Part shown: in pieces, positions 20,188 through 27,575 of the stretch
Layout of the letters: each line of letters opens with the position of its first letter
Numbering within the stretch: position 1 is the first letter of the stretch
Source of the DNA: JBDRNO01 sp043811005
Lineage (GTDB): Bacteria > Bacteroidota > Bacteroidia > NORP154
Direction of reading: 5' to 3'
NCBI GenBank assembly: GCA_043811005.1
Contig: JBDRNO010000127.1
Coordinates: 1-40,007, forward strand
Length of the DNA stretch: 40,007 bases
Translations under genes and position numbers: made by a program
Notes under the pieces: generated by a model
Seen by the model: only the letters and a program-made list of their open reading frames with translations
Database searches by the model: none
Told to the model about the DNA's origin: nothing

Positions 20188-20195
20188 GTTTACTG

Positions 20196-20315
20196 TTTAA
20201 TCCACTTTTACCAGTGATGCGTGTCACGGTTTCAAACCGTGTCACGCTTGTACTATAGTTTGATCCACTTTTGCCTGTATTGATGCGTGGCAAGGTTTTG
20301 AACCGTGTCACGCTT
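20196..20315. repeat. tandem duplication of a 63-bp unit with stem-loop
   Basis: Unit 1 (20196-20249) and unit 2 (20259-20315) begin with TTTAATCCACTTTTACC and TTTGATCCACTTTTGCC and end in a stem-loop with GCGTGTCACGGTTT-like arms (unit 1 stem at 20219-20247, unit 2 at 20285-20313). Unit 2 encodes the last about 20 residues of the PKD protein on the minus strand; unit 1 fills the gap before the CotH gene. Confidence 0.75.
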
Positions 20316-22007
20316 AAAAATTACACTTAGTTGAATAACATATAATCCTGCTGTCAAGTCATTACAAAAAGAGTTCAGGTTAAAGCTATGGTCACCCCCT
20401 GACATAACCTTCTTGTCAATAATCGTGGAACTCCTCCCAAACACGTCAAATATATTCAGCTCAACAACAGATGCCTTTTCCAGGTGAAAGCTTATTGTAG
20501 TATTTTCACTGCCCGGATTAGGATAAACCTGCAACCTGCAACCTGCAACCAGCAACTCACCGGTTCCTGTTGCAACAAAGATTGATGAATTGAAAGTATC
20601 AGCAGAGCATGGATTGGAAGCGATCAGCATCACATTTTTCGTTCCTGCTGAAGAATAGAGATGTCTCGGGTTTTCCTCTGTGCTTGTAGCGTAATCACCA
20701 AAATCCCAGTAATAATCAGTGGCTCTGTTAGATAAATTCACAAATAATACAGAATCAGAGATTGTTAAATTACTTGTATTAACCCAAAATCCTGCCTGAA
20801 CATCATTATGTACTGTTATAACAATTGTAGCTAATTCCCAGCAATAAGTATTTTCATTAATATATACGCTGTACATTTTTGTTGAATCGGGGCTTACTGC
20901 AATTGAAGCAGTAGTATCTCCTGTTGACCATAAATAAGAATTGCCACCAGTAACGGATAGTATTGCTGTTTCTCCATTGCAAATTTCAGCGTCAGCAGAA
21001 ATCGTAAATGAAATGGGATTGCAATAAATACAACTACCGTCATTTTCGTTTGCTATCGGGTTGTAATTGATGGCTGCTGTGTCCATACATCCGTAAATAA
21101 TGGGCGGAGTACTGATTATTTCCATTAACTGGATAGTATCAAACATGTCTGTATGAACAATTACAACGGGATGCCTGATATTTTCGGCATAATAATGGTA
21201 ATAATATACAGGTGGATATGCAGTATCTGAATTATAATTTCCATAAACAAAAATGCTGTCAAATTGGTATTGCACATATTTTATCCTGAGTACATCATCA
21301 AAGAAATTGAAAGGTGTATCTAAAGTACCCCAACCATCTACAACAATATCCTTGATTGTATAAGATTTTACATCTACAGGTATTGTATTAATCAAAAAGC
21401 TAAGTGTAATGAGGCTGCTTTCTGTTTCCGAATGCCCGTAAATATACAAATTGGAAAGGATTGTGTCCTCATCACCTGGCAAATGATTGGCATGAATAGT
21501 ATCCATTCCCTGCCCAAAATCGACTCTCTGAGTTAGTCCGCTTTTCCAATAATTATTGCCATAAGTGGAGTAATAGTGGTATTGATCTCCTCCATCACCA
21601 GGGGAATACAATGCAACGCTGGCACCAGGATGATCATCAGCAAATGGTGTGATGAAAGGGTCCAAGTAATTGATCGTATCAGGATTTGTCATTCCAGTAG
21701 GCAACCAAAATTCGGGTATTATAAAGACTTTAGAGAAATCATAGTTTTGATCTGCTCCCGGCCCCCCCATGCTGTCCAATATATCATCGGTTAAAGCATA
21801 ATAACGGGTTACTGATAAGCCGGCAACAGGGAAATTGTTGCTGTCAATGGTGATTTGAGCATAAGACCAGTAGGCAGTAAGCAGTGTGCAGCAGGCAAAA
21901 AAGAGAAAGAATATCCATTTCCTGAGGCAGCTTAGCTTGTCATGGATAAGCCAGAACAAAAAAGAATTATATGTTTTTTTTGAAAATTTGCACATTTTAT
22001 AAAACAT
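20253..22007 (-). CDS. secreted PKD-domain protein with T9SS sorting domain
   Basis: 584 residues from the ATG at 22007; an open frame reaches a TTG inside a repeat at 22022, and a second ATG is at 21995. A long basic N-region precedes the hydrophobic signal core, which ends TAYWSYAQ. About 25-300: unrecognised beta-rich domain. About 303-325: YGCMDTAAINYNPIANENDG, a motif common in T9SS proteins. About 325-400: Ig-like segment. About 412-480: PKD domain (YYWDFGDYATSTEENPRHLY). About 492-560: T9SS sorting domain (YPNPGSENTTISF...GLYVIQL). The tail after VIQL is repeat-derived. A member of the VTC-DUF4956-CotH block; likely surface cargo. Ligand unknown. Confidence 0.85.
   Translation of the reverse strand: MFYKMCKFSKKTYNSFLFWLIHDKLSCLRKWIFFLFFACCTLLTAYWSYAQITIDSNNFPVAGLSVTRYYALTDDILDSMGGPGADQNYDFSKVFIIPEFWLPTGMTNPDTINYLDPFITPFADDHPGASVALYSPGDGGDQYHYYSTYGNNYWKSGLTQRVDFGQGMDTIHANHLPGDEDTILSNLYIYGHSETESSLITLSFLINTIPVDVKSYTIKDIVVDGWGTLDTPFNFFDDVLRIKYVQYQFDSIFVYGNYNSDTAYPPVYYYHYYAENIRHPVVIVHTDMFDTIQLMEIISTPPIIYGCMDTAAINYNPIANENDGSCIYCNPISFTISADAEICNGETAILSVTGGNSYLWSTGDTTASIAVSPDSTKMYSVYINENTYCWELATIVITVHNDVQAGFWVNTSNLTISDSVLFVNLSNRATDYYWDFGDYATSTEENPRHLYSSAGTKNVMLIASNPCSADTFNSSIFVATGTGELLVAGCRLQVYPNPGSENTTISFHLEKASVVELNIFDVFGRSSTIIDKKVMSGGDHSFNLNSFCNDLTAGLYVIQLSVIFKRDTVQNLATHQYRQKWIKL
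20528..20555. repeat. heptamer array CCTGCAA inside a coding gene
   Basis: CCTGCAA three times, then CCAGCAA. On the minus strand it encodes the LLVAGCRLQV part of the linker just before the sorting domain of the PKD protein. Related to the intergenic array at 361-402. Confidence 0.8.
21867..21894. repeat. heptamer array GCAGTAA inside a signal peptide
   Basis: CCAGTAG, GCAGTAA, GCAGTGT, GCAGCAG in phase. On the minus strand these encode CCTLLTAYW at the end of the hydrophobic core of the PKD protein's signal peptide. Confidence 0.7.
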
Positions 22008-22038
22008 TGAACAATTGAACAATTGAACAATTGAGCCA
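22007..22038. repeat. octamer tandem repeat TTGAACAA at gene start
   Basis: Three exact copies of TTGAACAA (22007-22014, 22015-22022, 22023-22030) and a variant TTGAGCCA. It overlaps the start region of the PKD protein gene, so the true start codon cannot be set from coding signal alone. Confidence 0.8.
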
Positions 22039-22125
22039 TTTAATAATTATTTTCTCACTATCATCCGTTTATCCCGGATTATCGACCTCACGGGGGACAA
22101 CCAGCAAAGTGGCGAATCGGAGTTA

Positions 22126-22821
22126 CTAATCTTCAGAACTTTCTTCAAAGCTTTCTTCAAAGTCCTGTTCGTATATATTAGAGGATTTTTCATCGTTATA
22201 AAAATAAATCCAGATGCGGGCTGTATCTCTTAAAAAATCTATTCTTCTGATTTCAAACCTGTGAATGTTAAGCCCTGTCCGTTCTCTCAGGTCTTTCATC
22301 AACAGGTGATGGTTCTCAGGTTTTATCAATTCAATTTTTTCATAAGTAATTCTTTTTCGGATTTCGCGTTTTTGGAGCCATAACCTTTCCAGACTATAAG
22401 TAACCGCAACAATGGCGAAATTTGTAAATAGCAGTTCAACGTAGCTGACCTTTTTACTGGATAAGCTGTTAATAACAGAGATGCCGACAACGATAAACAA
22501 ATATGTCATTTCCTTGATGGGAATGGGATCTGTCCTGTACCTGAGAAGAGAGAAAATAGCGAATAGACCGAGTGCAAATCCCAACCGCAGTTTGACATTT
22601 GCCAACAGGATACAAACGAAAAAGACCACAAGACCAAACAGATAATAAGTAAAGAGGTAGTCTTTGTTTTTGGTTGTGGGATAATAGATGTAACGAATAA
22701 TAATGATAGAGACGAGGGAGTTAAACAGAAACCGGATAGCGAGCTCTACAAAGTCTTGAGTATTAATTAATTTAATGCCAAAAAATTGCATCTCTAATAA
22801 AAATTCATTAATTAGTTCCAT
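22126..22821 (-). CDS. DUF4956 membrane protein
   Basis: 231 residues. Four or so hydrophobic segments between about residues 28 and 150. The family signature is clear: LGFALGLFAIFSLLRYRTDP followed by IPIKEMTYLF. A cytosolic alpha/beta-like domain (about 150-215, IHRFEIRRIDFLRDTARIWI) and an acidic tail follow. The start overlaps the end of the upstream VTC gene by 10 bases, so they are translationally coupled. Known of the family: DUF4956 genes are found next to VTC-domain and CotH genes in many bacteria, but no biochemical function is established to my knowledge. The tail EESFEESSED arises from a perfect 12-bp tandem duplication (22139-22162). Confidence 0.92.
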   Translation of the reverse strand: MELINEFLLEMQFFGIKLINTQDFVELAIRFLFNSLVSIIIIRYIYYPTTKNKDYLFTYYLFGLVVFFVCILLANVKLRLGFALGLFAIFSLLRYRTDPIPIKEMTYLFIVVGISVINSLSSKKVSYVELLFTNFAIVAVTYSLERLWLQKREIRKRITYEKIELIKPENHHLLMKDLRERTGLNIHRFEIRRIDFLRDTARIWIYFYNDEKSSNIYEQDFEESFEESSED

Positions 22822-23567
22822 TTTTTAATTTTGTTTATGGCTAATAATTTTGGTTTAAACCTGTTATATTTTAATTCTTTATTCAATAAAATTGAACCGA
22901 TGCAGTACTTACTTATCCGCATGGGTCTGATGTGATATTTTCGCATTATCAGAATAAAATCAGAACGTGATGAGAACTTTTCCTGTTTCACTTCTGCGAT
23001 AACAAGATGCGGCAGATCAGCAGAATTTTTCTGGTTATTAAATCTTAGACCGCAGTCAATGGTTATTCTCTCTTTTGCCTGGTTATGAACAAGCGTTAAT
23101 CTTGTGAATTTGTTCCATAATGCAGGGATCAGTTCATTTGAGTTTATTGGGAAGTTATTATCAATAAAATTTTTGCTCTTTTCAGAAAGTTCGGGAGTCA
23201 TTTCCTTTTTCCTGGTTCTTTTTTTAATCATTCTTCTTTTATTATTCTTAAATTTCACTTCTAAAAAGCACGTCTCGGAATCTATGTATTTCCTGTACCT
23301 TACCTTATACCTGTTCATTTTCCCGTTATGGTGCCAGTTATAGAACAAAAAGTCAGGAGTGTCAAAATACAGTGTATGATAATCTTGTAAAGGGCTTTTG
23401 TTCATTTCGAGTATTCTGTATTTTTCTTTCAGCTCATCTAAAACCACAGGAAGTTGATCATAATTAAAAATGAATTTGGTATCTGTCCGGTTCAGGAGTT
23501 TTACATTATCCATTTCATCTAAGCTAATGGGCTGGTATTGGGATAATATGGATGGGAGAGTGTTCAT
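22812..23567 (-). CDS. VTC-domain (polyphosphate polymerase-like) protein
   Basis: 251 residues, cytosolic, no signal. The VTC family has a triphosphate tunnel metalloenzyme fold; in yeast Vtc4 it makes polyphosphate from ATP. Tunnel-type motifs appear in order: LLNRTDTKFIF (Arg27, Lys31), YHTLYFDTPDF, RYKVRYRKYID, CFLEVKFKNNKRRMIKKR, RITIDCGLRF, LVIAEVKQEK and RISKYCIGSIL. The basic and acidic residues expected to line the tunnel therefore look present. It is the first gene of the minus-strand block and overlaps DUF4956 by 10 bases. A role in making polyphosphate or a phosphate-containing polymer for the membrane partner is inference from the family. Confidence 0.92.
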   Translation of the reverse strand: MNTLPSILSQYQPISLDEMDNVKLLNRTDTKFIFNYDQLPVVLDELKEKYRILEMNKSPLQDYHTLYFDTPDFLFYNWHHNGKMNRYKVRYRKYIDSETCFLEVKFKNNKRRMIKKRTRKKEMTPELSEKSKNFIDNNFPINSNELIPALWNKFTRLTLVHNQAKERITIDCGLRFNNQKNSADLPHLVIAEVKQEKFSSRSDFILIMRKYHIRPMRISKYCIGSILLNKELKYNRFKPKLLAINKIKKWN

Positions 23568-23623
23568 TTATATACCTTTTGGATTAATAGTGCTCGTCTG
23601 TAAAATTAGAATTTTGTGTAAGA

Positions 23624-23673
23624 ATTTGTGGTACGTAGAGACGAGGCATGCCTCGTCTCTACATTCCACAAAT
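23624..23673. repeat. 50-nt palindromic element with GTAGAGACGAGG arms
   Basis: The core 23635-23662 is a perfect 28-bp palindrome centred on GCATGC. Outer arms ATTTGTGG (23624-23631) and CCACAAAT (23666-23673) extend it after a 3-base mismatch. It lies upstream of the VTC gene and could form a hairpin in its leader or end the preceding transcript. Relatives with GTAGAGATGCG occur inside pheT. Confidence 0.85.
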
Positions 23674-23689
23674 ACCGGGATTATAAAAA

Positions 23690-24133
23690 TTACTCGTAAT
23701 ACTTATATTCCCTTTTTATTTTCTCTATTATATTTCCTTTGGCATCATAAGTAAGGCGCTCTGTCCAAAATCCATTCTCGTAATTTTTATAAATCCTTTT
23801 TCGTTGTATGCTGCCATCTGAATTATATCTTACTTCTACTGTCTTATCGTCATCACTGTTATATTTAAATGCATCTTTCTGAATAATTGTCCCATCCGGA
23901 TTATATGTAATTTCTTCTAAAATATTGCCTTGTTTGTCGTACATTATATAAGCTGATTTATATTTTGTTTCGTTTCCTTTATCATAAATGTATTTCCATT
24001 CGGTCTTTGATATTACCTGATTTTTTTTGATATTCTTCTTGCTTTGAGCATAACAGCAGTTAGCACAAACCAGAAAGATAAATAGCAAGAAAAAATAGCG
24101 TAATATTTTTTGAAAAAAAGCCGCTTTTAGCAT
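23690..24133 (-). CDS. small secreted protein with YNPDG/YNSDG repeats
   Basis: 147 residues. N-terminal hydrophobic signal (FFLLFIFLVCANCCYAQ) with cleavage probably after AQ. The mature part has repeating strand-turn units: YDKQGNILEEITYNPDGT, YNSDDDKTVEVRYNSDGS, TYDAKGNIIEKI, similar to YwqK/MORN-like or RHS-like repeat strands. No catalytic residues are recognisable. Own transcription unit likely, since 122 bases and a palindrome separate it from the VTC gene downstream. Function unknown. Confidence 0.75.
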   Translation of the reverse strand: MLKAAFFQKILRYFFLLFIFLVCANCCYAQSKKNIKKNQVISKTEWKYIYDKGNETKYKSAYIMYDKQGNILEEITYNPDGTIIQKDAFKYNSDDDKTVEVRYNSDGSIQRKRIYKNYENGFWTERLTYDAKGNIIEKIKREYKYYE

Positions 24134-24162
24134 GATCTTATGTTTTTGGAAAAATGGAATAT

Positions 24163-24232
24163 TGGAATGATGGAATGTTGGGTGAATTTTGTTTTTATTA
24201 TTATTCCAATATTCCGGTATTCCATCATTCCA
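24163..24232. repeat. inverted repeat of TGGAATGATGGAAT
   Basis: The left arm 24163-24176 and right arm 24219-24232 are perfect 14-bp reverse complements; similar TGGAATATTGG-like units flank both arms. It lies in the gap between two minus-strand genes. Repeat of unknown function, or a terminator for the lipoprotein gene upstream. Confidence 0.65.
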
Positions 24233-24301
24233 GTATCTAAAATTTAAATATGAATTAACGTTAACATAATTAGTAATAACAATATTCGAAACACTTAAAA
24301 A

Positions 24302-25030
24302 TTAAGGTCTTTTTTCAATTACTATATCACCAACCTGAACTGCCTGCTCTTTGTCTGTGATTTCGACTTCAACTTCTACGGGTTCCTCACCCTCAATACA
24401 ACCAAGACATTCAGAGTAAGCGAAAACGGTGTAAGTGCCTGCAATAAGGTTTCTGAACTCGTAACTTCCATCCCAATTGGTTCTCATATCGTCAAAGTAA
24501 GTGTCATCACTATCATAAACAATATACACCCTTTCTTCAGGGGCATAATACCACCACAAAAAGTCATTTTGTGAGTTATACTCATTCACTTTAACCTTCC
24601 CTTTAATAGTGGAAGTGCCATTATCAACATCAATGTATTTGACAAGGTCAATGTCTGAAGCAATTACCGTTTCCTTTTTATCCGTGATACTGATATTTAT
24701 TTCCACCGGTTCGGTTTGTGAATCGCATGTTTTACAATCCGAATATGCAAAGATGGTATAATCTCCTGCTCTAAGGTATTTGAACTCATAACTGCCATCG
24801 GAATGAGTATCCATGCGATTATCATAGATCTCATTATCGCCATAGATAATATAGACGTTTTCTTCACGTGCTTCTTCTTTTTCTAAAAATTTATCATTAT
24901 GGTCGAAAAGATTGTTGTAAACCTTTCCTTTGATTGTTGCTTTTCCACCTTCACCTTCGGTTTTTTCGCATGAAGTGAATGTGGTCAATCCCAGGATAAA
25001 CAGAGCAAAAGCAAAATTTATGTTTTTCAT
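24302..25030 (-). CDS. lipoprotein with two repeated beta-sandwich domains
   Basis: 242 residues. Lipoprotein signal with TTFTSC and lipidated Cys at residue 21. Two homologous domains follow: about 30-125 (ATIKGKVYNN...DGSYEFKYLRAGDYTIFAYS DCKTC) and about 138-238 (STIKGKVKVN...DGSYEFRNLIAGTYTVFAYS ECLGC), of the carboxypeptidase-regulatory-like / SdrD B-like type. Each has a conserved CxxC-like pair near its end (CKTC, CLGC). Clearly an internal duplication. No partner gene identified; function unknown, probably exposed at the periplasmic face or cell surface. Confidence 0.85.
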   Translation of the reverse strand: MKNINFAFALFILGLTTFTSCEKTEGEGGKATIKGKVYNNLFDHNDKFLEKEEAREENVYIIYGDNEIYDNRMDTHSDGSYEFKYLRAGDYTIFAYSDCKTCDSQTEPVEINISITDKKETVIASDIDLVKYIDVDNGTSTIKGKVKVNEYNSQNDFLWWYYAPEERVYIVYDSDDTYFDDMRTNWDGSYEFRNLIAGTYTVFAYSECLGCIEGEEPVEVEVEITDKEQAVQVGDIVIEKRP

Positions 25031-25112
25031 AGATAATTTTTTAATAATTATAAGCGGTAAAAGTAAACTTTTATTAGGATATTGGAATTAGACTTTGATT
25101 TTTTGGAAAGGA

Positions 25113-26798
25113 TTAATTTACAACTAATTTCCCTCTGTTTATTACATTTCCTTTTTGACAAACAATTTGATAAATATATATTCCATCAGATATGTTATCA
25201 ATACTAATTTTAGTATGTTTTTCTTCTATTTCAATGCTTTTTATTTGCCTGCCAATAACATCATAAATATTAAATAAAACCGGATAGTTAAATGATACAA
25301 CAATATTTAATTCATCAGTAACCGGGTTTGGGTAAATTGCTATTTCATCATGTGCAACAGGTTTGACATTAATACCTGAAGGTGATACCAATACAGGAGA
25401 GGCATAGTTGCTGCCCGAAGTAGCGGTTTGATCATCAAAGCTGGAAACAGTATAGTAGTATCCTGAATCCAGCGATGCAGAATAATCATCATAGAACAGG
25501 TCAGTTGTGGTCGCAATATATTGCCAATATCCCTCATTAGTAGAAGAACGGTATATTCTGTAGCCGCCAGGAGGATACGTGCCTTGACTACTTGCTGACC
25601 AGTTCAGTGAGAAATGGTTTGAATCAGGAAGTACTATTAAGCCGGTGGGTGATGAAGGTGGAATGATCTCATAGTCATGTCCGGCTACCAGTTCGGCAAA
25701 GCCCACACCTTCAACCGCCTGGTTCTCAACAGTACCTTTCAGTTCTGTGCTTCCTTCCCAGAATTTAAATAGCGTGACATCAACAACCTGGTCATCAATA
25801 GTAGGTGTAATATCAATATTAACACCCCGCAGCGGGTTGATGAACCGCCAACCAAGTGAATAATATTTATCATCTGCCTGATCATGCCAATAACCGGTCC
25901 GTTCAAAGATAAAAGAAGAGGAAGTATCTTGAGTGGTATCGGGATACATTGCACTTACAAGCCGCCACTGTGGCAAGTATGGGATGCTGTTGGTATCAGA
26001 AAATATCTGCCAGATATTGAACTCCGAAGGCGATTGAGGAATACCAAGTGTGGTTCCGGGAATATCCATCTGAAGGGAGAACCATTCATACATATTGTCG
26101 GGATTTGTACCAACGGTAAACGGGCCCCATTGCCTGTCTATCCAGCCTAAACCTGAAGTAATAACGTCCTCCACACCATTGTATTTTATTGTTCCTTCAA
26201 CTTTCATATTGGAATATGTATAATAGAATGATGAGTCGCCCTGACCACCTATGGGAACAAAACCGTTACCCCCAATCACAAGAGGAGGGCGGTTACTGGT
26301 TAGAGTAACATCCAATCCATCATCCTTGACCGGCTCTTCTACGTGAAAGAAATAACTACAGGTAATATTATCAGAAGGATAAGTCCAGTTTGAATAATCG
26401 CTGATTTGAAAAAGGATATTATATGAAAGATCCCAGTGACCGGCTTGTGGAGTTAAAATAAAAGGTGTTTGGTTCACATTAGTATTAAATGTGCCTGATG
26501 AAGGATCGGCTATATTGAAAATGCGCATAATTGCCGGTCTATAGAAGTAGCATAACATAACATCATATTTATTATAGTTCGGGGCAGAACCGATAAGGTG
26601 CATGTTCAAATACCACCATTCGGTAGTTATACTTAGATCCATATGCATGCCATCATCGTCAGGAAAAGTAAGAACACTACCAGGGGGTGAATAAGGATAT
26701 GCCTTCCAGTCTGACTGGGCAAAAATTCCTGTTGATAAAGAAACGGAAATGGTAAATGCAATGGCAATAATTTTAGATTTCGCTGTAATTGTTTTCAT
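25113..26798 (-). CDS. secreted CrtC/AttH lipocalin-like protein with FnIII and T9SS sorting domain
   Basis: 561 residues from the ATG at 26798 (MKTITAKSKIIAIAFTISVS...IFAQ); an in-frame ATG at 26822 is possible, but the promoter at 26836-26867 would leave it only about 7 bases of leader. About 25-330: CrtC/AttH-type lipocalin domain, with the family marks TEWWYLN (about 60) and GLGWIDRQWGPF (about 215). About 380-475: fibronectin type III (PPSSPTGLIVLPDS...YRIYRSSTNEGYW). About 484-561: T9SS type A sorting domain (IAIYPNPVTDELNIVV...GIYIYQIVCQ). Known CrtC enzymes hydrate carotenoids; this T9SS-exported version would act on the surface and its substrate is unknown. Confidence 0.88.
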   Translation of the reverse strand: MKTITAKSKIIAIAFTISVSLSTGIFAQSDWKAYPYSPPGSVLTFPDDDGMHMDLSITTEWWYLNMHLIGSAPNYNKYDVMLCYFYRPAIMRIFNIADPSSGTFNTNVNQTPFILTPQAGHWDLSYNILFQISDYSNWTYPSDNITCSYFFHVEEPVKDDGLDVTLTSNRPPLVIGGNGFVPIGGQGDSSFYYTYSNMKVEGTIKYNGVEDVITSGLGWIDRQWGPFTVGTNPDNMYEWFSLQMDIPGTTLGIPQSPSEFNIWQIFSDTNSIPYLPQWRLVSAMYPDTTQDTSSSFIFERTGYWHDQADDKYYSLGWRFINPLRGVNIDITPTIDDQVVDVTLFKFWEGSTELKGTVENQAVEGVGFAELVAGHDYEIIPPSSPTGLIVLPDSNHFSLNWSASSQGTYPPGGYRIYRSSTNEGYWQYIATTTDLFYDDYSASLDSGYYYTVSSFDDQTATSGSNYASPVLVSPSGINVKPVAHDEIAIYPNPVTDELNIVVSFNYPVLFNIYDVIGRQIKSIEIEEKHTKISIDNISDGIYIYQIVCQKGNVINRGKLVVN

Positions 26799-26835
26799 TG
26801 TTTCCGTTATTATTGTTTCCATAAAGAATCAAAGA

Positions 26836-26867
26836 CAAATTTAATAAAATAAATTCCGTCTGGCAAA
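26836..26867 (-). promoter_or_regulatory. Bacteroidota-type promoter for the lipocalin gene
   Basis: On the minus strand TTTG (26864-26867) is followed after 20 bases by TAAATTTG (26836-26843), matching the -33 TTTG / -7 TAnnTTTG pattern with ideal spacing. Transcription would start near 26829. Confidence 0.65.
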
Positions 26868-26981
26868 TATCTTGTATCAAAATTCTTTTTTATAAGATAA
26901 ACTGATTAGTGATATTTTTTTAATAATTTTACTTAATTTAGTGGAATTTAGTGTTTTTGTGTTTTAGTGGCAAATTATTAA

Positions 26982-27009
26982 AACCCGTAGGTTGAATAAC
27001 CAACGGGTT
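26982..27009. repeat. palindrome AACCCGT...ACGGGTT upstream of cdd
   Basis: AACCCGT (26982-26988) pairs with ACGGGTT (27003-27009), and inside GGTT (26990-26993) pairs with AACC (26998-27001), leaving one A-A mismatch and a GAAT loop. It lies between divergent genes, so it is not placed as a terminator; it could form a hairpin in the cdd leader or be a dispersed palindromic repeat. Confidence 0.7.
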
Positions 27010-27040
27010 AAAATTCCGATACTATAAACTATTACAAATA

Positions 27041-27532
27041 ATGAGCAAAAAGATATTGATCAAGTCAGAGATCAAAGAATATAATTCAATAGAGGAGCTG
27101 AGCGGGCAGGATAAGAAATTATTGGACCATGCCAGGGATGCAGCAGATTTATCTTATGCCCCCTATTCCAATTTTTATGTAGGTGCCGCCTTATTGCTTG
27201 AAAATGGCAAGATACTAAAGGGCAACAACCAGGAAAATGTATCATATCCTTCGGGTTTATGTGCCGAAAGGGTGGCAATTTTTGCTGCGGGAGCTCAATA
27301 CCCGGACACTCCGATAAAGGCAATAGCGATTACTGCAAAATCAAAGAAAAATAAGATTACTGAGCCGGTAGCGCCCTGCGGAGCTTGCAGGCAGGTCATG
27401 GCTGAATATGAGAACCGCTACCAGTCAAATATCAGGTTGATACTGATGGGGGAAGTTGGAAAAATATACATAATTGAAAGCGTAAAAAATATCCTTCCCC
27501 TGATGTTTAATGCAGAGTGGTTGAAAAAATAA
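27041..27532 (+). CDS. cdd: cytidine deaminase
   Basis: 163 residues, usual length for the homotetrameric/dimeric small CDA group. It hydrolyses cytidine and deoxycytidine to uridine forms in pyrimidine salvage. Zinc site and catalytic residues: Cys74-Ala-Glu76 (SGLCAERVA) and Cys113-Gly-Ala-Cys116 (PCGACRQV), with Cys as metal ligands and Glu76 as proton shuttle. Substrate-binding start APYSNFYVGAAL and GNNQENVSYP are also present. First gene of a tight cdd-tag-recG group (gaps of 43 and 26 bases). Confidence 0.96.
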   Translation: MSKKILIKSEIKEYNSIEELSGQDKKLLDHARDAADLSYAPYSNFYVGAALLLENGKILKGNNQENVSYPSGLCAERVAIFAAGAQYPDTPIKAIAITAKSKKNKITEPVAPCGACRQVMAEYENRYQSNIRLILMGEVGKIYIIESVKNILPLMFNAEWLKK

Positions 27533-27575
27533 GAAAACCACTGATTTTATTTAAATACAGGAATTTAGAAGCTAT

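Noticed and set aside
20069..20311. 80-aa minus-strand frame with repeated TRFxT and GKSG segments
   Set aside because: Composed of the tandem stem-loop repeat and the antisense-frame start of the CotH gene; the internal repetition comes from the DNA repeat.
26982..27009. Terminator of the lipocalin gene or cdd
   Set aside because: Both neighbouring genes start here and run outwards, so no transcript from them ends at this place.
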